Below are positions 10,036-19,005 of a stretch of 64,000 nucleotides of DNA, piece after piece. The stretch's first letter is position 1. Every line of letters starts with the position of its first letter. The stretch spans positions 3,134,001 through 3,198,000 of the forward strand of contig NZ_CP133548.1 in assembly GCF_031198435.1 (NCBI RefSeq), read 5' to 3'. The translations under genes and the position numbers were made by a program. Source of the stretch: Pleionea litopenaei. Lineage in GTDB: Bacteria; Pseudomonadota; Gammaproteobacteria; Enterobacterales; Kangiellaceae. The notes beneath the pieces were generated by a model. The model saw nothing but the letters and a program-made list of their open reading frames with translations, was not told the DNA's origin and did not search any database.

Positions 10036-10374
10036 ATGCAATTTATGATGCAACTCGCCCCCATTACCTTTCCAATAGCCATGCTGGCAGGACTTGGCTG
10101 GTGTATTGGCATTGCCCTACTCGAACAGTCTCATGGCATAGGCTACGCACTGACTAGATATTGCCTGACGACATTCGTGGTACTCGCCCCTTGGCTGACG
10201 CTAAAACTCACTTTCTACGTGATTGTCAGTTTAGGACGCAAACTGGGGCTCATCCCGCCTGCACGCCCAACGCACAGCTTGGGGTATGAAGAATCACTCT
10301 ATTGGTTCAGAGTATTGGCCTTCTTCGATGGCAAACGCAGCCGCATGCCGAAAAGGCCCATCAGGCGAAACTAA
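10036..10374 (+). CDS. Small membrane protein, unknown function
   Basis: 112 residues from the ATG at 10036, which has a strong AGGAGGG eight bases upstream; the integrase stop at 10034 is right before it, so the two are probably co-transcribed. Two or three hydrophobic stretches (about residues 8-30, 40-70) predict an inner-membrane protein with a basic C-terminal tail (KRSRMPKRPIRRN). I do not recognise the family. Its tight coupling to the integrase suggests a role in island maintenance or simply shared expression. Confidence 0.65.
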   Translation: MQFMMQLAPITFPIAMLAGLGWCIGIALLEQSHGIGYALTRYCLTTFVVLAPWLTLKLTFYVIVSLGRKLGLIPPARPTHSLGYEESLYWFRVLAFFDGKRSRMPKRPIRRN

Positions 10375-10414
10375 CAAGCCCCCATTTGCTCACTTACTGT
10401 GGGCAGATGGGACA

Positions 10415-10489
10415 ATGGGGCAACACCAGATATGCCAAGCTTTATAGGGTGAATAAGAGGAATTTGAACCGCCCCAAGGAATGGGGCAA
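10415..10489. repeat. ATGGGGCAA repeats and a short hairpin
   Basis: ATGGGGCAA occurs at 10415-10423 and 10481-10489; the second forms GCCCCA-AGGAA-TGGGGC (10471-10487). The reverse complement TGCCCCA recurs three times upstream of alpA at 27810, 27829 and 27904. No T run follows, so it is a poor terminator; a protein-binding motif is possible. Confidence 0.45.
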
Positions 10490-10507
10490 TCGGGGGCTAT
10501 GCAAAGT

Positions 10508-10987
10508 TTATAATTGGGTTAAACGCTGCTTTGCAAGCGCCCAAGGTAAGCGACGACCAGCTTTTGCCATTTTATCGTAGGCAGCTTGAGCTTCTTCAAC
10601 TGACAATACACCATGGGTGACGAGCTGCTCAACAACCCATAGCGTACCTTGAACTATTATCGCTTCTTTTTCAGCCGCCTTCCTAAGCGCCATATCCCCA
10701 GTTAGCAATGGACACTGTTCTTGTTTCGCCAACGCAAGTGCAAAGCAATCGTTCATGCTAGGGCCAGTATACTTTTGCCTCAGTTCAAATGAGTACATCA
10801 TAGACTCAGGGCTTAACTCCCCCAACAACAACCCTAACTCGAGTAAATAGCCATGTTGATCGCTTAACTCCTCGTGGAATAACACATCTGGAACTTTGAA
10901 CTGGTAAGGCAAATTGAAAAAGACGCCTAATAATTGGCCTTCTTCGAGATCAATGAGGATATTGGCATCACTGATCAACAAATACAT
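10508..10987 (-). CDS. PIN-domain nuclease, putative toxin partner
   Basis: 159 residues with PIN-like features: Asp7 in ISDANILID, the acidic FHEEL segment, Asp in NDCFALALAK and the final TGD motif in PLLTGD. PIN proteins are Mg-dependent RNases, often toxins. The ATG at 10987 immediately follows the TAA of the XRE-ImmA gene (zero spacing), so the pair is one operon with the regulator first. The C-terminal 40 residues form an extra helical extension. The target RNA cannot be read from sequence. Confidence 0.8.
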   Translation of the reverse strand: MYLLISDANILIDLEEGQLLGVFFNLPYQFKVPDVLFHEELSDQHGYLLELGLLLGELSPESMMYSFELRQKYTGPSMNDCFALALAKQEQCPLLTGDMALRKAAEKEAIIVQGTLWVVEQLVTHGVLSVEEAQAAYDKMAKAGRRLPWALAKQRLTQL

Positions 10988-12040
10988 TTAAACAGCCTCA
11001 GCCAACATTTGGCGCTGCTTATGCAATGCCATCACTGACATCTGTAACAGCTCAGCGGCTTTCGATTCACTAACAATTCCCTCTGCCAATGCACGATAAA
11101 CCAACTGCTCAAACAATAATGTTTGTTCTTGTGGATAAGGGTTCCCAGGCTCTTGCTTTCGCCAACCGTTTTTTGAGAACTGTATAAATATTTGGCGTTT
11201 TTTCTCTTCGGTGATCACACCAAGGTCGGCACTGCGATACAAACAAGCTGCCATGCTTAAGCCATATTCGTGTTTCAGGAAATATAGCTCTTTGGGGTCT
11301 ACGTTCGAACGTCGCTCTCCTAGATGCTGAAAAAGGCCTACTTCAGGCAGTAAAAACGCAGAAGCAAAGCGGTTGCAGGCCATCTCTTCGTCAAGGGATT
11401 CATCGAGTAAGCCATGTAAAACAAGGTGGCCAAGCTCATGCGCCAATGTGAACCGCTGGCGGCAACCAGGCCAATGAGAAGACACAACAACAATTGGCTG
11501 CCCTGATATTTTGGCTTGTAACCCATCAAATTTATCGGCTTGGGGTACGTTACTGACAATCACCAAAATACCTTTAGACTCAAGCAAGTCGATTAAGTCT
11601 GGCAATGGATTCATACCTAACTGCCAATCAGTACGGACTTTGGCGGCAACCTGCTCTACTGCGTCTAAAGTACTTACAACAGGAACGTCGGGGTGGTAGT
11701 TAAAACTAGCTATCGGGAAGTTTGGCCATACATTTTTAAGCGCTAACCAGCGCTCGGCTTGGTCAACCACATCGGACTCAATCTTCTTTAGCAACTTAGC
11801 TGAAGCTGAGGCTTTTTTACGATACTCCACCTCACCCAAAGTCACCTGTGCTGGGCGAAAGAAGTATTCAGTACGAACCGACAAAGCCGTCGCCAATTTA
11901 AGTAAAACTCCCGACGAAGGCATACTCTGGTCGTGCTCGTATTTTTTAACCATGTTGGCACTAATACCAACTTGCTCACCCAAGGCCTGCATCGACAGGC
12001 CAGCGGCTGCACGGGCTCGTTTTATGCGCTCTCCAATCAT
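10988..12040 (-). CDS. XRE-family regulator fused to ImmA/IrrE-type metallopeptidase
   Basis: 350 residues. The N-terminal helix-turn-helix (about 1-62, IGERIKRARAAAGLSMQALGEQVG) is followed by a zinc peptidase domain with the HELGH motif (about residue 200, TLAHELGHLVLHG) and a downstream CNRFASAFLLP segment. ImmA/IrrE proteins cleave repressors or partner proteins; fused forms commonly pair with PIN toxins, as here with the gene at 10508. It probably represses its own promoter through the inverted repeat at 12050-12089 and may neutralise or activate the PIN protein by proteolysis. A role in island stability or phage response is inference. Confidence 0.85.
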   Translation of the reverse strand: MIGERIKRARAAAGLSMQALGEQVGISANMVKKYEHDQSMPSSGVLLKLATALSVRTEYFFRPAQVTLGEVEYRKKASASAKLLKKIESDVVDQAERWLALKNVWPNFPIASFNYHPDVPVVSTLDAVEQVAAKVRTDWQLGMNPLPDLIDLLESKGILVIVSNVPQADKFDGLQAKISGQPIVVVSSHWPGCRQRFTLAHELGHLVLHGLLDESLDEEMACNRFASAFLLPEVGLFQHLGERRSNVDPKELYFLKHEYGLSMAACLYRSADLGVITEEKKRQIFIQFSKNGWRKQEPGNPYPQEQTLLFEQLVYRALAEGIVSESKAAELLQMSVMALHKQRQMLAEAV

Positions 12041-12049
12041 ACAGACCTC

Positions 12050-12089
12050 TGGTTTATGAAAACTAAAATTATTTTAAAAATATAAACCA
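12050..12089 (-). promoter_or_regulatory. Inverted repeat upstream of the XRE-ImmA gene
   Basis: TGGTTTAT (12050-12057) and ATAAACCA (12082-12089) form 8-bp perfect arms around an A/T-rich core, starting 10 bases before the start codon. It is placed as an autoregulatory operator overlapping the promoter. Confidence 0.55.
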
Positions 12090-12090
12090 A

Positions 12091-12400
12091 GTTGGCGTTT
12101 TTGTCGATTGGTTTTACAGGGCAATCATTCGCGTGTTCGCGCACACACTTCCCCATGCCTTTATACCCATACGCCAAAACCACTATCCGTTTGGCTTTTG
12201 GATCGAAACGCCAAACAGGGAAATTAGCCCATTCTCTGTTTGGCTTCTCGATTGAAATCCAACATTGCTAAGCCTTGCCAGTACTGGATCAAAGCAAGAC
12301 TTGGCACTTTTTGCACCCTAAACCAACCTCGAATCCAAAGTACAAACCGTTTGTTTTTTCTAACCCAGAATGCAAACGATCGTTTGGCGTCTCGATTTTT
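12091..12400. repeat. GTTTGGC-type repeats in a 490-bp gene-free stretch
   Basis: No convincing gene lies in 12090-12583. It holds four related elements of form GTTTGGC-N2-5-GATyG: 12091-12110 (variant GTTGGCG..TCGATTG), 12189-12216 (GTTTGGC..GCCAAAC, itself an inverted repeat around GGATCGAA), 12238-12254 (GTTTGGCTTCTCGATTG) and 12382-12400 (GTTTGGCGTCTCGATTT). Spacing is irregular. It could be a regulatory, replication or transfer-origin region; none of these can be shown from sequence. Confidence 0.45.
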
Positions 12401-12583
12401 TTGCACTTGGCGAACACAGCCAAACAGCACCGTATTGGACTATGTATATCAAACAGTTAGCCGCGCACAGGTCATCATAAAAAGCCGATTTGACTGGTTA
12501 GTTTGATGGCCATTTCTTTCATCTAATTCACCACCGCGTCTGCACCCGACCACTGAAAATAGACGGCATGACGAACCAACAAG

Positions 12584-13282
12584 GTGATAAGTGACGTGTT
12601 ATGGGCAAGTGGCAACGACTCGAATAGAGAATGGATACAGCAGGTGGTCGCTTTACTGGTTGGGCATGGCGCGTTTACCCTCTATCCAGCATTAAGCCAG
12701 TGCGATAATGCCGCCGAACGTTTAACCCGCTGGCTGACCTATCAGTTACCACGCGTTAAAAAAGCACACCCTAGCTGCCCGATTCACCAATGGCTGAACA
12801 GCATTGGCGCACAAGTGATCGTAGAAAAATGGCAGAGCCCCGAGCAATGGCCAAACCTGCATTGGCTACCTTTACCTGAGGTTGATGGCCACCCGCAAGG
12901 CGGCTTGGTTTTGTTACCAGCGCATTTTTTACCGGTATATGTGGATGGCACAATTCAAACCAGAACATTGCAAGCAAACACGCCCGCCAACGCCTGCATC
13001 TTTTGGTGCATTACGCCTTTATCTAAAACAGGAAAGCGCGCTACCTTGCACCCCAAACAGCAAAACCGCGCCTTTTGCCTGCCCAGTTCGCCGGAGCAAA
13101 TGGGTAAATCGTGCACAGGGTTATTAGTGAGCGGTTTGAAAAAAGAGCGCCAAAAACGAAACGGCAACGTGATCAGCCACCAAATCAACCTAGCGCTGCT
13201 GCACCACCTTTGTGGGCCGGAGAATGAAGTTTGGATGAAAGCGAGTTTTGGTGCCGTAACTCATTACGGTACCAAAAATTAG
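12584..13282 (+). CDS. Hypothetical island protein
   Basis: 232 residues from a GTG start at 12584; an internal start is possible. I recognise no domain. It is rich in Trp, His and Pro, with a central segment LHWLPLPEVDGHPQGGLVLLPAHFLPVYVDG and no signal peptide or membrane helix. It stands alone between the GTTTGGC repeats and the convergent defence operon. Length, lack of better frames and the protein-like composition support coding status, but its function and even its exact start are unknown. A remnant of a larger mobility protein is possible. Confidence 0.5.
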   Translation: MISDVLWASGNDSNREWIQQVVALLVGHGAFTLYPALSQCDNAAERLTRWLTYQLPRVKKAHPSCPIHQWLNSIGAQVIVEKWQSPEQWPNLHWLPLPEVDGHPQGGLVLLPAHFLPVYVDGTIQTRTLQANTPANACIFWCITPLSKTGKRATLHPKQQNRAFCLPSSPEQMGKSCTGLLVSGLKKERQKRNGNVISHQINLALLHHLCGPENEVWMKASFGAVTHYGTKN

Positions 13283-13289
13283 AAGCCTG

Positions 13290-13341
13290 AAAAAAGAGTA
13301 ACCCCTCGCAGGGCGCTGATCTAACGGGTAGCGGGAGGGGT
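13290..13341 (-). terminator. Probable terminator of the defence operon
   Basis: On the minus strand ACCCCTC...GAGGGGT arms (13341-13335 with 13307-13301) enclose a long loop with further pairing and are followed by TACTCTTTTTT. It lies 140 bases past the end of the RloC-like gene. Confidence 0.5.
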
Positions 13342-13480
13342 GTTGTTGGTTCGATTTTTAATATCAAAAGATCAAATAGCTCAAGTTAGGCTTTTACTCA
13401 GGCTACCGTTTGAACTATCCGGAACTTCCAGATGGTTTCACTTTTTACAATGCTTACCATCATTGCCCTTGAGTACCGGC

Positions 13481-15898
13481 TCATACAGTTTCAACCTCAA
13501 CGGCCTCACCAACACTTCTCATTAATGAAGAAAACTGCTCATTGTCCTGTTTTAGTCGATCGATGATTTGCCTTGCAGCCGTTTGCATTTCTGGTACATC
13601 TATAGGTATCGAGCCACTTTCGAAGCACCCCTTTAAATGTGAAAACTCGTTATTGATTCTATCAACTAACACTGCTGGGATTTTTTCATCACCAAAAAAC
13701 AGCTTTAACTTATCTTCATCAGATGTTTGATCTGGGTACTTATAGTAAAGATAAATCTCGAAAAATTTGCGCGCATTATTCGCAAAGTTATAAAACGAGT
13801 TGAAGTTTGCATCATTAACACTTTCGACATTGGCGCACTTGTAGATTTGATGAAAAAGATAATTGAACTCTGTGATGTATTTTTTTAGGTAATCAGGCAT
13901 AGACTGAATTGTAGAAAATTTACCTTGCCTAATCACAACAAAGAAATCTTTCTGGTAGCTTTTTAACTTCCCAGAGCCTGCTGGATCGATATACTTGCCA
14001 TTCAGCATTCTCAGATACTTCAAGAAATCAAGGTTGTGTGTTGAAACAAACAGTTGTGCAAACTTACCCTTCTCGACTACTTCCGCATTTAACAGGCTAT
14101 AAATAAAGAAAATATGGTTGCCATCGAGCGAGGAGATAGGATCATCAATCCAAATAATGGGGTTTGAATCTTTGGTTGCGACATCATCCAACTTGGCCAA
14201 AAAGTAGCAGAATGCCAGCAAACTGCACTCGCCTTCGCTTAGGTGATAAGCTTTCTTGCCGTCACGGATCACTTCAAACCGAATACGTTTTGCCTCTTGC
14301 GTTGGCCCTTCATCTTTTTTAGCCTCCAACGTCAAAAACTGATGTCCGAAAAAATTATTCAGATATTCATTTACCTTTTTAGCCCCTTTTTCTTCGTCAT
14401 TCAGTTCACGTTTCTTAGCCGTAACTTGTGCTTGTTTTTGGGTAATATTCGTGTTGATAATCGCCTGCGCTTGTTGAGCCTCGTCTCTTTTCTGCCGTAA
14501 GGTTTCAATTGAATTGAGCTGTGCTTGGTAATCAATCGTAAGCAAGTACTCAGCGACCTCTTTCAATCGCAAGTCGGCTTTGGCCTTGGTTTGTTCGTCG
14601 GCTAATGAGCTGCTAAATAACTCTGATTGAGCGCAAAGGTCACTATAATCCTGCCAGATTTGCGTTAGTTTCGCGGTACAATCAGCAGGGTTCTCATAGT
14701 CTTTAACGTTTAAAATATCACCTTTTCGCGCCTTCAGTTGTTTGGTTAGATTACCTAAAGCAAGCTGATAGTCTTTGGTTGCAGCTTTTAACCTTAAATT
14801 TAAGGCAGTTAGTTGTGAGTGAAACTTGGAATAAAAAGCAGATTGATCTATGGTGAGTGCGGATTGAATTGTTTGGTTTTCGGTTTCTATCTTAGCAAGC
14901 AACGCATCAATCGACTTTTCTAATTGCTCAGATTCTTCATCAAAGTGCTTATCAAGCTCTGCCCACCGCTCAGTCGAAATTTCATTGTCACAAAATGCGC
15001 ATTTTTCATGCTTATTTCGATGATGAGAACGGCCTTCATTGACCCAGCGATTAAGTACAGCATCTTTTACTAACGCCTGAATTTTATCAGACTCACTGAT
15101 GGGCTTGGTTACCAATGTTTCAACTTCTAGTGCCAAGCTTAAAAAACTTAGCTGAGGTGAAGAAAATTTAGGTATTGCAGGCAAAACCTTTTCATCAATC
15201 AGCTTTTCGTGCTCGCTCACTTGCTCTGATGTTAACGGCTGAAAATCAGGGCTACTAACAGTTGTGATATCGGCCTTTAATTTGGTAATGGTGTAGTTTT
15301 GGTCACCAAAACGCTCAGGCTTGTATTTAATGCCGATGTCTTTATTAGTCGCTTTATCACCCAGTTGTTTTTCTAGACTTTCATTCGATTGTTTATGAGA
15401 GGCAAAGGCATTGCTGTATGCAACTGCGGCCTGCTTTTTGTCGGCAAACAAACCGGTTTCTTGCCCTTCAATACTAGAACCGAGTTCTTCCTCAAGAGCT
15501 TCAATCTCTTTTTCGATCTTATTATTGTCATCGCCTAAAATGGCAAATGGCTCAATGCTGTCGTCAGGGTTAGTGATAAATCGAAGGTTATCTCTAATAA
15601 AGTCTTCATTGAAAACACGAATGTTCTTGTCGTGGGTGGTTAAGGCCGCGAGTGTTACATCTGAGTTGTCAGCAAATTTTAGTTGAAACGAAGGCGCACC
15701 ATATTTGTCTGATAAAGTGCGTGTCTCTAGAGCACGAGCAATACGCGACAGCGTGGTCTTACCGGAGTAGTTGCGCCCATAGATGATGTTGATATCAACA
15801 AAGTTCTGAACAGCGCCGCCTTTGTTTTTAACCTCACTATCCCAGCTAAAATCGTCAAACACACCAAGCTTTTTAATGTGCTGAATTTTCTTTAGCAT
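13481..15898 (-). CDS. RloC-like anticodon nuclease: AAA ATPase with zinc-hook coiled coil
   Basis: 805 residues. Walker A GRNYSGKTT is at 41-49. A long coiled coil (about 130-520) is interrupted near residue 303 by CAFC, a zinc-hook CxxC. The ABC signature-like LSEGE is near 552 and Walker B PIIWIDDPISSLD near 582. The C-terminal domain holds Arg710, Glu714 and His754, spaced like the Arg-Glu-His catalytic triad of PrrC/RloC tRNA anticodon nucleases. In known systems such nucleases are silenced by a type I restriction enzyme or triggered by DNA damage and cut tRNA. It lies 42 bases behind hsdR on the same strand, matching that linkage. Nuclease activity is inferred, not shown. Confidence 0.78.
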   Translation of the reverse strand: MLKKIQHIKKLGVFDDFSWDSEVKNKGGAVQNFVDINIIYGRNYSGKTTLSRIARALETRTLSDKYGAPSFQLKFADNSDVTLAALTTHDKNIRVFNEDFIRDNLRFITNPDDSIEPFAILGDDNNKIEKEIEALEEELGSSIEGQETGLFADKKQAAVAYSNAFASHKQSNESLEKQLGDKATNKDIGIKYKPERFGDQNYTITKLKADITTVSSPDFQPLTSEQVSEHEKLIDEKVLPAIPKFSSPQLSFLSLALEVETLVTKPISESDKIQALVKDAVLNRWVNEGRSHHRNKHEKCAFCDNEISTERWAELDKHFDEESEQLEKSIDALLAKIETENQTIQSALTIDQSAFYSKFHSQLTALNLRLKAATKDYQLALGNLTKQLKARKGDILNVKDYENPADCTAKLTQIWQDYSDLCAQSELFSSSLADEQTKAKADLRLKEVAEYLLTIDYQAQLNSIETLRQKRDEAQQAQAIINTNITQKQAQVTAKKRELNDEEKGAKKVNEYLNNFFGHQFLTLEAKKDEGPTQEAKRIRFEVIRDGKKAYHLSEGECSLLAFCYFLAKLDDVATKDSNPIIWIDDPISSLDGNHIFFIYSLLNAEVVEKGKFAQLFVSTHNLDFLKYLRMLNGKYIDPAGSGKLKSYQKDFFVVIRQGKFSTIQSMPDYLKKYITEFNYLFHQIYKCANVESVNDANFNSFYNFANNARKFFEIYLYYKYPDQTSDEDKLKLFFGDEKIPAVLVDRINNEFSHLKGCFESGSIPIDVPEMQTAARQIIDRLKQDNEQFSSLMRSVGEAVEVETV

Positions 15899-15940
15899 CC
15901 TAAACCTCCTTGTCGTCGTTCACTCGGTCGCAAGCTGCCA

Positions 15941-18900
15941 TCAATAATGCTCTTCTATATACCCATATGCCTTTTGAAACAGCTCTTTGTCTTTACCTAA
16001 ACCAAACTGGGCCAGTGTTACTAACAGCGCCTTTTGGATTTCGCGCGGGCCGCTGTTGGAGTTTTGCCAGCCTTCAAATCGGGTGGCTTTAACGATCTTG
16101 TCGATTTGCTCTACTACATCGCCGATTAGCTTCGGCGTGGTTTCTGGGCGAGTTTCCAGGAAGAGTTTGGTTAAGGCCTGTTTGTTGTCCTCTTGGGTCA
16201 CCACGTGCTCGCCGGTTTCGCGCTCGGCTTGTACCGTATCTTTGGCGGCGTCTAACAGGCCTTTTAACCAGTCGATGGCTTTGATGACGCCAGACTCATA
16301 GTCTTGGCGCAGTTTTTCTAAGCGTTCACCCAGCTCGACAAACTTAGGGTCGTTGCTGCCACGTAGGCGGCCCATCAAGTCAAGTTCGAGGCGCTTCGCG
16401 CGCTGCTCTTGCTCTTTGTCGGTCAGGGTGAAAATGGCGTGCTCATCCATGATGAGTTCGTCGATATCATCGCGGATGCGATTGATGTCGGTATGCTCGT
16501 GGATCATCTTGATGGTTTCAGGACCAAGAGCCGCCCACACCAAAGCGCCGGTTTGGCCGACTGGGCGCACCGATTCGTAAATCTGTGCCAGCCATTTATA
16601 GTCTTTGCGATACGGGGCTAAGAAGGTGTCTGGGTTAATGGCTGACCAAAGCTTGGCTAACACGCCAAAGCTCGCGGCAAATTCATCGCGCTTTTCATTG
16701 GTTGGCAGGCATTCTTGCGCCGCCATGATGCCTTCGAAACCTTCTAAGGTGCGGTCAACACTCGGGAAGTAGGACAAACATTTATCTAACTGGGCGGGTA
16801 ATAATTCTTTAAAGGCTTCAATGCCTTCTACCACGCCATCGATTTCTTCCGGGTTGTAGGCCAGTGCGGTGCGCAGGTTTTCAAACACGCCGAGGTAATC
16901 AATGATAAGGCCCATGTCTTTACGCACATCGTCTGTTTCGTACAAACGGTTGGTGCGGCACATGGCTTGTAGCAAGGTATGGTCACGCAGCGGTTTATCC
17001 AAGTACATGCAGTAGCAGATTGGCGCGTCAAATCCGGTGAGCAGCTTAGCGGTGACGATGATCAGCTGCAACGAATGCTTAGGGTCTTTAAAGCTTTCGA
17101 TTAAGTCTTTCTGGGTTTGGTCTTCGGCATCAATCTGCTGCCAACGCTCAAAATCTGCTTGCTGAATCGGCAGCTCTAAATCATCGTGCCACTTACGCCA
17201 GTCTTTATTGAGCTTGTCTTTTTTACCGCCTTCTTCGGCTTTTACGGGTGCCTGGTCGACGTTCATCACCACTTCAACGGCATCAAAGCCGAGTTTTTCA
17301 CCCAGTAAATAATACATCTGCACGCAGGCATCGCGGTCGTACACCACCACCATGCCTTTCATCTTTTTCGGCTTAACGTGGCTGGTAAAGTGCTCGGCAA
17401 TATCGGCGCTGACTGCAGCCATTCGCTTGGGCGCTTTAAGCATCACTGCTAATTTGCCAGCGCGTTTTGATAGTGCGGCCTTTTCTTCGTCGTCGAGATT
17501 ATTGTCTTTGGCGAGCTGCTCAAACTCTTGGTTGATTGCATCGCGGTCTACTCGCAGCTCCGCCAAACGTGGTTCAAACTTCACTGGGTTTGTTGCGCCA
17601 TCGCGGATTGACTGCTTGTAGCTGTAGCGGTTCATGTAACGGCCGGGGTCTTCTTCGGCACCAAATAGCTTGAAGGTGTTGCGATCAATACCCGAAATCG
17701 GTGTACCGGTTAACCCATAGAAGTGCGCTTGTGGCAGGGCCCAGCGCATTTTCTCGCCCAAGCCACCTTCTTGGGTGCGGTGGGCTTCGTCCACCAACAC
17801 AATAATGTTGTCGCGGCTGTTAAGGCCGTTGGGGTTGCTATCGTCTATCTCGACATCTTTAAACTTAAAAATGGTAGTAATTAAAATGCCGCGACTGTCT
17901 TGCTCGATATGTTCGCCGAGTTTTTTGCAGCTTTGTACTTTGATTAGATTTTTAACGTCCGCACCGCCAAAGGTCTCGTTGATTTGGCTATCTAGGTCGC
18001 GGCGGTCTACCACGATCAATACGGTGGGGTTTTTCAGGGCATTATCACTACGCAGCATTTTGGCGGCGTAGAGCATCAATAAGGATTTACCCGAGCCCTG
18101 GAAATGCCAGATCAGGCCTTTTTTCGGGTAGCCTTTGCGCACACGCTCTACAATCTGCTTGGCCGCTTCAAACTGGGGGTAACGCGGCAGAATTTTAATG
18201 CGCTTGGCTGGTGCGTTCTTACCGGTTTTCACCGTTGAAAACAGCGCGAAAGATTCCAGTAACTGTAATAAGGTTTGTGGGTTTAACAAGCCCTCACAGC
18301 TGTCCAGCACCGATGCCAAACCGGGCAGAATGTCATCGCGCAGGTCGGTATTGTGCCAAGGGCCCCAATCTTTTACCCGGGCGTTAATGGCACCATAAGC
18401 GAAGGTTTTCCCTTCACTGGCAAAACACAGCAGGTTGGGCACAAAGTAGGGTTCAACGTTTTTCCAGTAGTGCTTTTTACCGCCCATAAAATCGGCGGCG
18501 CCGTCTTGCCAGGTTACACTCGGGCGGGTAGCGGTTTTCACTTCGCCCACCACCAAGGGAATACCGTTCACATAGAGCACAATATCAAAATAGACTTCGG
18601 TGGCCGCGATATAGTGCACCTGCTGCGACACCACAAAGTGGTTGTTGTCGATATTGTCAAAATCAATCAGGTTGATGGTGATATGGTCGCCATTCTCACC
18701 AAAGGGCAAGGTCTTTTCGGCCATTAGCCATTCATGAAAGTTTTCATTGGCTTTTACCAAGCCGGTATGACGCGCTTCCAGCACCACACCACGCAGCTTA
18801 TAAATCACTTCATCGGCATAATCAGGCTGCTTGGCTAAACGTGAGTTTAACGAACACAGCGCATCTTTTAGCCACTCATCAACGAAGATATCCTGCGCTT

Positions 18901-19003
18901 GCTTGGGCAGGCTCTCGCCGTGGCAGTAAGTCCACTTTATCCCGCTTAAACCCTTTAAGCGGTCGATAATTCCATTTTCTGTGACGGTCTGTTCGTTAAA
19001 CAT
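15941..19003 (-). CDS. hsdR: Type I restriction enzyme R subunit
   Basis: 1020 residues, normal HsdR length. The N-terminal PD-(D/E)xK nuclease shows Asp in FDIVLYVNGIPLVV and GEVKTA (about 138-157). The SF2 translocase motor has Walker A FQGSGKS (about 300), DEAH (about 406, VDEAHRTQ), GLTGTPI, and the C-terminal TGFDAP and QAMCRTNR motifs. It moves DNA and cuts at a distance when bound to the M2S core. It starts two bases after the hsdS stop and is transcribed with the rest of the operon. No frameshift or missing motif is seen, so the enzyme should be active. Confidence 0.96.
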   Translation of the reverse strand: MFNEQTVTENGIIDRLKGLSGIKWTYCHGESLPKQAQDIFVDEWLKDALCSLNSRLAKQPDYADEVIYKLRGVVLEARHTGLVKANENFHEWLMAEKTLPFGENGDHITINLIDFDNIDNNHFVVSQQVHYIAATEVYFDIVLYVNGIPLVVGEVKTATRPSVTWQDGAADFMGGKKHYWKNVEPYFVPNLLCFASEGKTFAYGAINARVKDWGPWHNTDLRDDILPGLASVLDSCEGLLNPQTLLQLLESFALFSTVKTGKNAPAKRIKILPRYPQFEAAKQIVERVRKGYPKKGLIWHFQGSGKSLLMLYAAKMLRSDNALKNPTVLIVVDRRDLDSQINETFGGADVKNLIKVQSCKKLGEHIEQDSRGILITTIFKFKDVEIDDSNPNGLNSRDNIIVLVDEAHRTQEGGLGEKMRWALPQAHFYGLTGTPISGIDRNTFKLFGAEEDPGRYMNRYSYKQSIRDGATNPVKFEPRLAELRVDRDAINQEFEQLAKDNNLDDEEKAALSKRAGKLAVMLKAPKRMAAVSADIAEHFTSHVKPKKMKGMVVVYDRDACVQMYYLLGEKLGFDAVEVVMNVDQAPVKAEEGGKKDKLNKDWRKWHDDLELPIQQADFERWQQIDAEDQTQKDLIESFKDPKHSLQLIIVTAKLLTGFDAPICYCMYLDKPLRDHTLLQAMCRTNRLYETDDVRKDMGLIIDYLGVFENLRTALAYNPEEIDGVVEGIEAFKELLPAQLDKCLSYFPSVDRTLEGFEGIMAAQECLPTNEKRDEFAASFGVLAKLWSAINPDTFLAPYRKDYKWLAQIYESVRPVGQTGALVWAALGPETIKMIHEHTDINRIRDDIDELIMDEHAIFTLTDKEQEQRAKRLELDLMGRLRGSNDPKFVELGERLEKLRQDYESGVIKAIDWLKGLLDAAKDTVQAERETGEHVVTQEDNKQALTKLFLETRPETTPKLIGDVVEQIDKIVKATRFEGWQNSNSGPREIQKALLVTLAQFGLGKDKELFQKAYGYIEEHY

Positions 19004-19005
19004 AG

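Noticed and set aside
12224-12506. Several open frames in the gene-free stretch on both strands
   Set aside because: They run through the GTTTGGC repeats on both strands, have no ribosome binding sites and give protein-unlike sequences.
18353-18727. 124-codon plus-strand frame inside hsdR
   Set aside because: It is antisense to the conserved N-terminal nuclease domain of HsdR and shows no start signal.
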